21,416 nt of DNA, from the IMG/VR virus record IMGVR_UViG_3300037189_002135, positions 1 to 21,416 of that record, one strand, 5' to 3'. The translations under genes and the position numbers were made by a program. Shown here in pieces: positions 14,151 to 21,416 of this stretch. The stretch comes from a virus. The first letter of the stretch is position 1; every line of letters starts with the position of its first letter. The notes under the pieces were generated by a model. It worked only from the letters and a program-made list of their open reading frames with translations, made no database searches and was not told the origin of the DNA.

Positions 14151-16365
14151 TAGTTGGACCTCCGTATTTGCTTAAATCATATTTTGACATCATTTTAAGC
14201 CACGTATTCAAAAAATCTTCCGCAGCAAATTTTGAACTATAAATAGTATTAGCATTGTAATTTGCTTCGGCATTAAACGCAGCCGGGTCAGCGGGACGAC
14301 CTGCAAATGGATTATTGGTTCCGGGCAACTCATTGCCAGCAGAACCAAATAATGATGCATAAAGATCCGGATTCAAAGTTCCACTAGAAGATTGAGTAGT
14401 TCCCATTTTAGTAACAATCGAATTAGCCTCTGAAGCCAGATTGTAAGGTGTTGTTTTATCGTCGAACTCTCCTAACCCAGCTGTTGCACGCGCCTGATTT
14501 CGAGCAGTAGCCATATCTTCATTGCCTCGAATAGCCAAAGCAACATCAGCCCAATTCCGCAAATTATGATTAGCTCCAGATCCAGAATACAAATCCTGAA
14601 CATACGCCCGTGCAACACGATCCTGCGCTAACGGACTTGTGTCGTTAGAATCAATACCAAGACGTTGAGAATAAACGTGCCAAATCTCATCACTCAAACC
14701 ATAAGCCCCACGCGACCTAGAATCATCTCCCCAAGAATATGCAGTCCAACCACCCGGTCGTTTCAAAGCCTCCATAAAATTAGAAAGATCATCAGCTTTA
14801 TTGCCACCTGCAATAGCAAAACCAGTAGAGTTTAAAACTGGTCGAACTGCACCATCATTAAAAGTCACCGTAATCGAAGAAGGACTTTCTTTCCCATGCT
14901 CGTAATTAGCATGAACATCTTTGAATACACCAGAGTTGCTTTGTTGAGTACGCGCCCACTCATGCATTTGCAACATTTGTTCAGGAGTACCAGTTAAAGT
15001 CATACCAAGACCTTGAGTAAAAGCATTATCTGGAGCATTTAATTTTGATGGTGTGTAATCTTGCAAAACTGTAAGTCCAAATAATTTTGCTACTTCACGA
15101 CCAAAACCTAATGCAGTTGAATCTGGTCCACCACCATGAATAACCATATTGTCGTTGCCAGATCCGGTGTTCCATTCCATACCAGCTTTATCGGAGGCGG
15201 TTGCAGCTAAAATGGTGTCTAACTCTTCTTTTGTCCAGTTGCGACCAAGGCGAGATTGTGCCATTGAATTCAACGATTGAATTGCACTGCCATAATCATA
15301 TTGATTGCGTGTTGACTCAAGAATAAATTGTTTATTTCTATTGATTGAATCAACTAAAATATCATCTAAAGATTTGATTTGACTAGGATCAGAAACATTC
15401 TCATTAGCTTTGACAGTTGTATCAATTAATTTAGACCAAGCAGAAACAAACTCAGGATCATCAACGCTAGGATTATTGGGCGGGCCACCATTCTGAATTG
15501 CAGATTCACCAGCAGTCCCGCCACCAGCCCAAAAACCAGCAGCCCAAAGACGCTGCTTCAAACGCATAATATCTTCGTAATGAAAAGCACCAGAAGAAAT
15601 TAATTTCTTTGCATTGCCAACATTTGTAGTTTCTGGAACACCTTGCCCAAATGCGCCTGATTTGTTTTCTGCATTGTTTCGATACAAAGTAATAACAGTA
15701 GCAGCAGGAGCTTCAGGAGCATTACCGGGAACAACAACCTGTCCAGTACCACTTGTAGAAGTGCCACTAAATTGTTGTTGATCAGGAATTGGAATACCAA
15801 CTTTGGTACGCAATTCATTCATTTGCCCATAATCAAAATTGTCAACAACATCCGCAACATTTTGATTATCCAAATCAGGATAATCTTTTACGTTGATACT
15901 GGTTAATGCATAATCTTCGTTTTTTCTTAAAGTATCAGGGTCTTTAGAACCACCACTTGCGATTAAAGCTGGCTTAACTAAATTACCAGTTTTTAAATCA
16001 ACAAAATAATTATTTTGAATTTCAGGATTTTTAGCAGCCGAACGATTTTTAAGATCTTCAACCCCTGTTAAAGAAACACTATCAGAAATTGAAGTAGATT
16101 GAACTGAAGTTGATTCAGTCGGATTAGGAGCGGGTTCAACAAATTGATTAATGTCATCTTTTCCTTGCACAAAACCTAATTCAGAAATATTTTTTGCATT
16201 TGTATAAGAATCATTTGTTGACTTTAAAAGATCAGTTGGAAGTACATCACGATTAGAGGACATAACTTCGTCATAAGTAAGTAAATCCCCATTAGTAAGA
16301 TCAACCCACATATTGTTTTTATATTCAGAAGCTTGATCATTAACAATATCAAAAATTTTTAACAT
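14143..16365 (-). CDS. 740-aa virion protein with transglycosylase-like and degenerate M15-like regions
   Basis: Residues 14-75 and 115-177 are two diverged copies of a module starting NN-x-[WF]-VDL-x-x-G-[DN]-L. Residues 410-502 have the layout of an M15-type peptidase (GTPEQMLQMHEWA after the metal region), but the expected ligands appear replaced (Phe449, Thr456, and SSITVTF at the end). Around 525-630, GAYGLSDEIWHVYSQRLG with Glu532 about 21 residues before GAYG, plus PLAQDRVARAYVQDLY, recalls lytic transglycosylases and resuscitation-factor-like domains. It probably opens peptidoglycan locally during DNA entry. ATG overlaps the giant gene stop as TAATG, with GGAG seven bases upstream. 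The domain calls rest on pattern recognition. Confidence 0.6.
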   Translation of the reverse strand: MLKIFDIVNDQASEYKNNMWVDLTNGDLLTYDEVMSSNRDVLPTDLLKSTNDSYTNAKNISELGFVQGKDDINQFVEPAPNPTESTSVQSTSISDSVSLTGVEDLKNRSAAKNPEIQNNYFVDLKTGNLVKPALIASGGSKDPDTLRKNEDYALTSINVKDYPDLDNQNVADVVDNFDYGQMNELRTKVGIPIPDQQQFSGTSTSGTGQVVVPGNAPEAPAATVITLYRNNAENKSGAFGQGVPETTNVGNAKKLISSGAFHYEDIMRLKQRLWAAGFWAGGGTAGESAIQNGGPPNNPSVDDPEFVSAWSKLIDTTVKANENVSDPSQIKSLDDILVDSINRNKQFILESTRNQYDYGSAIQSLNSMAQSRLGRNWTKEELDTILAATASDKAGMEWNTGSGNDNMVIHGGGPDSTALGFGREVAKLFGLTVLQDYTPSKLNAPDNAFTQGLGMTLTGTPEQMLQMHEWARTQQSNSGVFKDVHANYEHGKESPSSITVTFNDGAVRPVLNSTGFAIAGGNKADDLSNFMEALKRPGGWTAYSWGDDSRSRGAYGLSDEIWHVYSQRLGIDSNDTSPLAQDRVARAYVQDLYSGSGANHNLRNWADVALAIRGNEDMATARNQARATAGLGEFDDKTTPYNLASEANSIVTKMGTTQSSSGTLNPDLYASLFGSAGNELPGTNNPFAGRPADPAAFNAEANYNANTIYSSKFAAEDFLNTWLKMMSKYDLSKYGGPTNG

Positions 16366-19300
16366 TAGTAATCTCCATTCGCACGATTAATAATATCTTT
16401 TGTCCGCAAATTAGTTGCAGGAAGAATCAAAGAATTCCACATAGAACGCAACTCCGGATTAACAGCAATAAACGAAGTTCCCCATTCAAGAAAATCATGC
16501 ACAGCCTTAGCAGTTTTCTCACGACCCAACTTCGAATTATCCGTAGACAACAATTTATGTTCAAACGAATAATCCTTATACCGTTTCACCATTTCACGTA
16601 AACCATCAAGATGACCCGGATCAGGAATATTAGGATTAGCCAAAGCCAAACTTAATTCATCCAACGTCCGCTCAGAAATATCATTACCAGAACTCGCAAG
16701 TTTCTCGGCAAACACAGGAAACTGAGCCTTAATTTTACTGGACTCCAAAGCCCATTGTTGAGTCAACATTTTACGTTCCGCACTATCAGCAGCATTAGCA
16801 AGTTGCGCATCGAACTCTTGTTTCAACGGGAAATAAACATTTGCTCCAACAGAATATTTGTAATTTGTATACCACTCTTCCAAACCATCACGATTACGTA
16901 AACCAGCCGCAACCATATCTGCATACGCTTGCGCCGAATAATCCGACTTGCCTTTGCTCTGCGGCATCAACCAAGGACCAGCTAACTTAAAAGACTGAAG
17001 AAGTTCACCATTATTATCCATCCACTTCAAAGCCTCACCAGTAGGCGCTAACGGTGCCTTACTACTCTTAGAAGAAGCAAACACAGTAAACGGTGAACCA
17101 TCCGGATGTTCACTTAAAAACACACCAAGAGCTTCTTCAAAACTCATGTTCTGCAACAATGCACCAAATTCAGGTGCCAATTTTTCATCTTTAAAATTAG
17201 CTTTAATGGATGACGAAGGCATCATAAAACCGGTCAAACCGCGAGTAAACAAATTGGCTCGCGCCCACATCTTTGCATTATCTAAATATCGTTCACGTTG
17301 TAAAGCCGATGCATTATCCGGTAAAGACAATGCATTAGCTTTTTCGGTTAACTTACGAATAGTTTCGGCATTTTCCGGAGTGGGATCAATCGTTTGGATC
17401 TCTGCTTTAATACGAATACCTTCAGCTTCCATCTGTTGAATAGCCGCAATAGCAGTTGCATTGACATCGCCAACTGACCGACCAAAATCACCAAAAATGC
17501 CTGAAGCCATTTTCACATACATAGGTGGAACAAATTGTTCTAACACATTGCGTTGTAAATCAATTGGGAAATCACCTTGGAATGGCGAATAAATTTTACG
17601 TGCAGCCTGTGGGCCACCAAGCATTTCTGGGAAATGATTAATAATTGCATTAGCAGAAACAACAGCGAGCGGACCCAAAGAAGGAAGATGTGAAAATTCA
17701 TGTGCAACATCAGGAATCACATTTTTAACAGACATTGAAAGCGGAGTAGAAACAGGAATAGCTAAACCTTCTCCGTCTTTACCATAAAGTGATTTGACTA
17801 AAACATTGTTAGTTAACAAGCCTTGCAAAGCAGCAGATCCCGGAATGGCAATCATGGATTCACCAGTTTCTGGATCTTTATTGCTGAACACAGTTGAACT
17901 AAATCCATGTTCAATTAATTGCATACGACGTAATGCTTCCGGTGAATAACGAACCGTATTTGTCCATCGTCGCAAAAACTGTTCTTGCGCAAACTCAAAT
18001 GGCATAATGTTTCGAGCGTATTCTTGAAACACAGAACGAATATGATGATCATGAATAAATGGAATTACATCGTTGATTGCACGATCAGTTGCAGTTTTAA
18101 TTGATAACTGTTCAATATTTGCATTGTGTTTAGTCCAGTTAACAATTGTTTGTAATTCTTTGTGATTAAATCGTGAAAGAAAATCTCCAACTTCTTCCAC
18201 ATCCATAAGATCACGACGCACTAAGACTTGCAATTCATTTCTAAAATCTTGAACAGTATTAATTGAATTGCGGACTTCAGGATGAATATTGTGCCAAATA
18301 TTTTGAATATAATTTTTGAATTGCAATTCCGTCATATCTTCCGCCATACGCGGAACCAACTCAGAAAAAGCTTTTTCTAAAACAGGATTACGTAAAGAAG
18401 TAGCCACAGCTTCAGCAGCTTGCAAACCATCTGCAAAACTTAAAGTAAACATAGGATGCCTAACAGCACCAAAAATCATTGGGTTAATAACCCGATCCCA
18501 ACCATGTTTAACAATTTTTTCCCATGCAGTATCCGGAGTTAATGCGTATAATTCCGGTGCAATGTATTGCGTAGGCATACGACTAAAAGCAACTTGCCTA
18601 ATACTGTTGATATCGAATCTGTTTTTCATCATCGGTTCAATGATTTCATGCAAATATCCACCAGTAGGAGCTTGATGCATTTGCATGAGATCAGTAGCGA
18701 TATTGTCTGCCCAATCGCGAAGAGCATCAGTATGTAACGCTCCTTCACGAACATGAACACCGTCAGCTGCAATGTTTCCAAAGTCGTCATAGCGACGCAT
18801 AGTGCGATCACCAAAAGGCATAAACTTATCAAGCGTTGCATTTTCTAATGGAACAAGTTTATCTTCCGCATGGAGATTAATAATCGATTGACGGTCCCTA
18901 TAAGGAATGTATTTGATTTCATTTGTATGAGGAATCTCTAAATAACCAGTTCCAATAGTTTTAGGATTACTAATTAAAGGACTTACAGTCCCATCAGGCA
19001 ACTGCGGATTAGGATGCCAATCTTCCAATAATTGAGTAATAAGATTTGCATCATCATAATTAGTAAAACCAACTGTTGAAAACGGAACCATTACACCATT
19101 AGATAAAACATCCTTATCGGCAATAAGAGAATTAATCCCTTTCGTATGCCATTGTGTTAATAATTGATTCAACAATTCTTCTTGATCAGCCGTACCACCA
19201 AGACCAAGAAGTTCATTCAATAAACGTTGATGCCCGCCATCAACAGACAACATGGTACTGATATGATCCGCAGTATGCCTATCAATCATAGGCGCATACA

Positions 19301-21416
19301 ACGTGCGTGTACCCGGAGTCGGAGGATTCAGAACCCGTGTACCATCATAATAAACCGCACGCGGATTTGCATAAACATATCCAGCATAATGCGGATTTTG
19401 CAATTCACGAAACGCAGCATCTGCGACAGCTTTAAGGTCTGTCTCATAATCTGCGATACGCAACGGGACTCGTTGGCTAATCATCACGTGAGCAAGTCCA
19501 CGATTCTGTGATTGTAAACGATTTAAGAAAGCAATCTGATCAACAAATTGTTGTTGAAGGCCAGTCGGAACAATTGCAAGTGTCTGAACCCCATCAGGTC
19601 CAATAATTGGTTTAGGAACATCTCCTAATGCTTGTCGTATGACATATTCCAATTGAGATTTTTGCGGTAATGCTCTGAGAGTATCTTGTAATTCTGGATG
19701 CAATAAATCAAACTCTTCTTGTAATAGCGGATCAAATTCTTTTCTGGCAAGCGCTCGATCCTGTTGCAACCAATACGCCACTTCATCGCCATACGAATGA
19801 TGATCCGTTAAAAAAGTGCGACGCATATTTTCAAAATAAGCAAGTTTTTCTTCAACTGTTTGAGCAGTATCAACCGCACCAAGAGTTCCATTCTGTAAAC
19901 CATGCAACGCGTTAACAAGAGTATCCAATTCAGAAGGTTGAATACGTCCAGCCAAACCTTCATTCAATGCAATACGCGCAATAGGATCATTACTGATCAA
20001 ATGATATTTAACTGCACGTTGGGGAGCTGACTCATCAAGAAGATGCTCATGAGTATCAAACGTAGCCCAATGCCCATTATCATTAACTTTCAAAACAAAA
20101 CGATCACCCGTATAAGCGCTGTCCTTTAACGCAATTTCTTTAGCAGCAACTTGACCAGAAATATTTTCTTCGATGTAATTACTTTTACCTACATCAGCAA
20201 GATGTTCATGAATAATACGTTTATAGATTTCACCGCGCATCATCGCTTGCGTTCCAGCGCCAACTCCACGCGCTAAATCAAACTTAGAAGTTAAACCTGC
20301 CGCTTGCACAAGAGCAGTACGATTAGTAGCCGGAGCCATAGTCAACACGGCCTGTTGCAAATCAGGAGGCAACAACCCAAATTCTACACGACGAATTGCA
20401 CGCAATGCTTTAGCAGTATAAAAATCTGCTGTTAAAGCCATATGATCAAATGCATTGAATAATGGTTTAACTGGTAATGCTTTAACTTCAGCACGTGTTT
20501 GATTTAAAACATTAAGAGTATTCTTAAATTCTTCTGGCTGTTCAAAACCAATGCTTTTCAAAAATTGTTGTTCAGCATGATCCCGTTCTGCAATCTCTAA
20601 TGCATCATGAGCAACACTTCGTGCTGGCTGCAAGAACGCCATTTCTTCTCCGCTTAAATAACGTGTTGCAACATTTTCCATGTAATCACTTAAATTGCGT
20701 GCGCCCATAGAATTGCTAATACGCCAAATCTCATCTGCCATACCACGTTTGTAAATCTGCCCCCACGCTTTAGCAGGCGCACGCGTCAACGCAGTTAACA
20801 AACCGCTGATAGGACCACGACTATCTCTTGTTGCAGCAGTAGCTAAATTAGATGCTGGGGCTAACATTCCTCGCCGGGAAACAAATGCAAGATATTCGTC
20901 TCCGCCGACCGAAGGAACAAAACCTCCACGCAATAATGCGGTAGGTCGCCAATACCTTGTCATAAAAGCATCTACATAGCGATTATTGTACATACCCATG
21001 AGGCGGCTAAAAGAAATTTTTCGCATCATGCCAAGTTGTTTTTGAAGTTGAACCAAATTTTTAAAATCTGGCATCATCATTTGAGTCGAATGTTGAGCCA
21101 TCGGATAAAGACCAACATTAAGTTTTTCAGAACCTGCTTGTAATAATGGAGATGTAACAGAATAAACGTTATCAATTGACTGAAGCATTTCTTGTGCAGC
21201 TTTTTGACCAGCTTCAGTTTTGTACATCCCCATATAATTAAAAAGTTCTTTAATGAATCCACGTTGAACAGCAATGCGTTGTCCAACTAAAGTATTAGAC
21301 GTAGGCGCTTGACCATACTGTTTAATAACTTCAAATACGGGGTTATGTTCTGTAAGGTGTGGTGCAACAACTTCACCATCAACATAAGATTTTTTAACTA
21401 CGTCATCGACCCATGA
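16365..21416 (-). CDS. Giant virion (putative internal/ejection) protein, N-terminus outside the window
   Basis: The frame is open from the right edge to the TAA at 16365-16367, 1683 codons; the Met at 21233 is internal, because 61 more codons precede it without a stop. I see no enzyme motif. Early on, YVDAFMTRYWRPTALLRGGF resembles a W-[RK]-P-x-x-LLR segment of large actinophage virion proteins. In the C-terminal third, IMPFEFAQEQFLRRWTNTV and SHLPSLGPLAVVSANAI recall giant polyvalent or internal virion proteins of the LPD38 kind. The protein is helical, with no signal peptide visible. Most likely it is packaged in the head or internal core and delivered with DNA; a capsid-associated role is possible. 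It is translationally coupled to the 740-aa gene. Confidence 0.65.
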   Translation of the reverse strand, partial: SWVDDVVKKSYVDGEVVAPHLTEHNPVFEVIKQYGQAPTSNTLVGQRIAVQRGFIKELFNYMGMYKTEAGQKAAQEMLQSIDNVYSVTSPLLQAGSEKLNVGLYPMAQHSTQMMMPDFKNLVQLQKQLGMMRKISFSRLMGMYNNRYVDAFMTRYWRPTALLRGGFVPSVGGDEYLAFVSRRGMLAPASNLATAATRDSRGPISGLLTALTRAPAKAWGQIYKRGMADEIWRISNSMGARNLSDYMENVATRYLSGEEMAFLQPARSVAHDALEIAERDHAEQQFLKSIGFEQPEEFKNTLNVLNQTRAEVKALPVKPLFNAFDHMALTADFYTAKALRAIRRVEFGLLPPDLQQAVLTMAPATNRTALVQAAGLTSKFDLARGVGAGTQAMMRGEIYKRIIHEHLADVGKSNYIEENISGQVAAKEIALKDSAYTGDRFVLKVNDNGHWATFDTHEHLLDESAPQRAVKYHLISNDPIARIALNEGLAGRIQPSELDTLVNALHGLQNGTLGAVDTAQTVEEKLAYFENMRRTFLTDHHSYGDEVAYWLQQDRALARKEFDPLLQEEFDLLHPELQDTLRALPQKSQLEYVIRQALGDVPKPIIGPDGVQTLAIVPTGLQQQFVDQIAFLNRLQSQNRGLAHVMISQRVPLRIADYETDLKAVADAAFRELQNPHYAGYVYANPRAVYYDGTRVLNPPTPGTRTLYAPMIDRHTADHISTMLSVDGGHQRLLNELLGLGGTADQEELLNQLLTQWHTKGINSLIADKDVLSNGVMVPFSTVGFTNYDDANLITQLLEDWHPNPQLPDGTVSPLISNPKTIGTGYLEIPHTNEIKYIPYRDRQSIINLHAEDKLVPLENATLDKFMPFGDRTMRRYDDFGNIAADGVHVREGALHTDALRDWADNIATDLMQMHQAPTGGYLHEIIEPMMKNRFDINSIRQVAFSRMPTQYIAPELYALTPDTAWEKIVKHGWDRVINPMIFGAVRHPMFTLSFADGLQAAEAVATSLRNPVLEKAFSELVPRMAEDMTELQFKNYIQNIWHNIHPEVRNSINTVQDFRNELQVLVRRDLMDVEEVGDFLSRFNHKELQTIVNWTKHNANIEQLSIKTATDRAINDVIPFIHDHHIRSVFQEYARNIMPFEFAQEQFLRRWTNTVRYSPEALRRMQLIEHGFSSTVFSNKDPETGESMIAIPGSAALQGLLTNNVLVKSLYGKDGEGLAIPVSTPLSMSVKNVIPDVAHEFSHLPSLGPLAVVSANAIINHFPEMLGGPQAARKIYSPFQGDFPIDLQRNVLEQFVPPMYVKMASGIFGDFGRSVGDVNATAIAAIQQMEAEGIRIKAEIQTIDPTPENAETIRKLTEKANALSLPDNASALQRERYLDNAKMWARANLFTRGLTGFMMPSSSIKANFKDEKLAPEFGALLQNMSFEEALGVFLSEHPDGSPFTVFASSKSSKAPLAPTGEALKWMDNNGELLQSFKLAGPWLMPQSKGKSDYSAQAYADMVAAGLRNRDGLEEWYTNYKYSVGANVYFPLKQEFDAQLANAADSAERKMLTQQWALESSKIKAQFPVFAEKLASSGNDISERTLDELSLALANPNIPDPGHLDGLREMVKRYKDYSFEHKLLSTDNSKLGREKTAKAVHDFLEWGTSFIAVNPELRSMWNSLILPATNLRTKDIINRANGDY

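Noticed and set aside
17670-17715. HEFSH, an HExxH zinc-peptidase motif, in the giant protein
   Set aside because: No third ligand or peptidase context follows, and the surrounding segment (SHLPSLGPLAVVSANAI) matches a structural region of giant virion proteins. One five-residue match in about 1680 residues is weak evidence.

Overview
The window is the late (virion and lysis) region of a tailed double-stranded DNA phage. All confident genes but one lie on the minus strand as a tightly packed, co-directional block that reads from right to left. Most junctions overlap by 1, 4 or 8 bases (ATGA, TTGA, TAATG or TGATG type), which suggests translational coupling. No stretch longer than about 250 bases lacks a gene, and I see no tRNA, integrase, insertion sequence or CRISPR. 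A Gram-positive, probably actinobacterial, host is inferred. The endolysin is an Amidase_2 enzyme with two C-terminal peptidoglycan-binding repeats, there is an r1t-type holin and a DUF2746-like membrane protein, and several virion proteins resemble actinophage families. The moderate GC content (37 to 55% in four hand-counted 60-base samples) would fit a low-GC, perhaps freshwater, actinobacterium. That last step is speculation.

In order of transcription, the block opens with a putative ejection or internal-virion module. It holds a giant protein of at least 1683 codons that runs off the right edge, a 740-aa protein with transglycosylase-like and degenerate M15-like regions, a 324-aa protein, a stand-alone 94-aa peptidoglycan-binding protein and a 371-aa helical-repeat protein. 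The only sizeable intergenic region follows (11531-11779), with 21-bp tandem repeats and hairpins. Next comes the capsid module: scaffold, a small CxxC protein and an SU10-like (DUF5309) major capsid protein. After the capsid gene lie two consecutive hairpins. The third module holds a GT-A glycosyltransferase, a head-tail connector and a 1513-aa tail fibre or spike that carries a collagen-like stalk and an SGNH esterase. The lysis and accessory end has the amidase endolysin, the DUF2746-like protein, a metallophosphoesterase, a DUF6378-like protein, the holin and a DUF6321-like protein. A plus-strand gene fragment meets this operon tail to tail at position 115/116.

I recognise no tape-measure protein, tail tube, sheath or tail-assembly frameshift pair. 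Together with very large internal proteins and a fibre gene placed straight after the connector, this suggests a short-tailed (podovirus-like) virion on a thick-walled host. The envelope-penetration genes (740-aa, 94-aa, giant protein) would act at DNA entry, the SGNH fibre on the host surface glycan, and the amidase and holins at exit. The most unusual points are two hairpins whose loops carry anti-Shine-Dalgarno sequence just upstream of strong ribosome binding sites flanking the capsid genes, a glycosyltransferase embedded in the head genes, the SGNH domain inside the fibre, and one small beta-rich module that appears in three neighbouring virion proteins.
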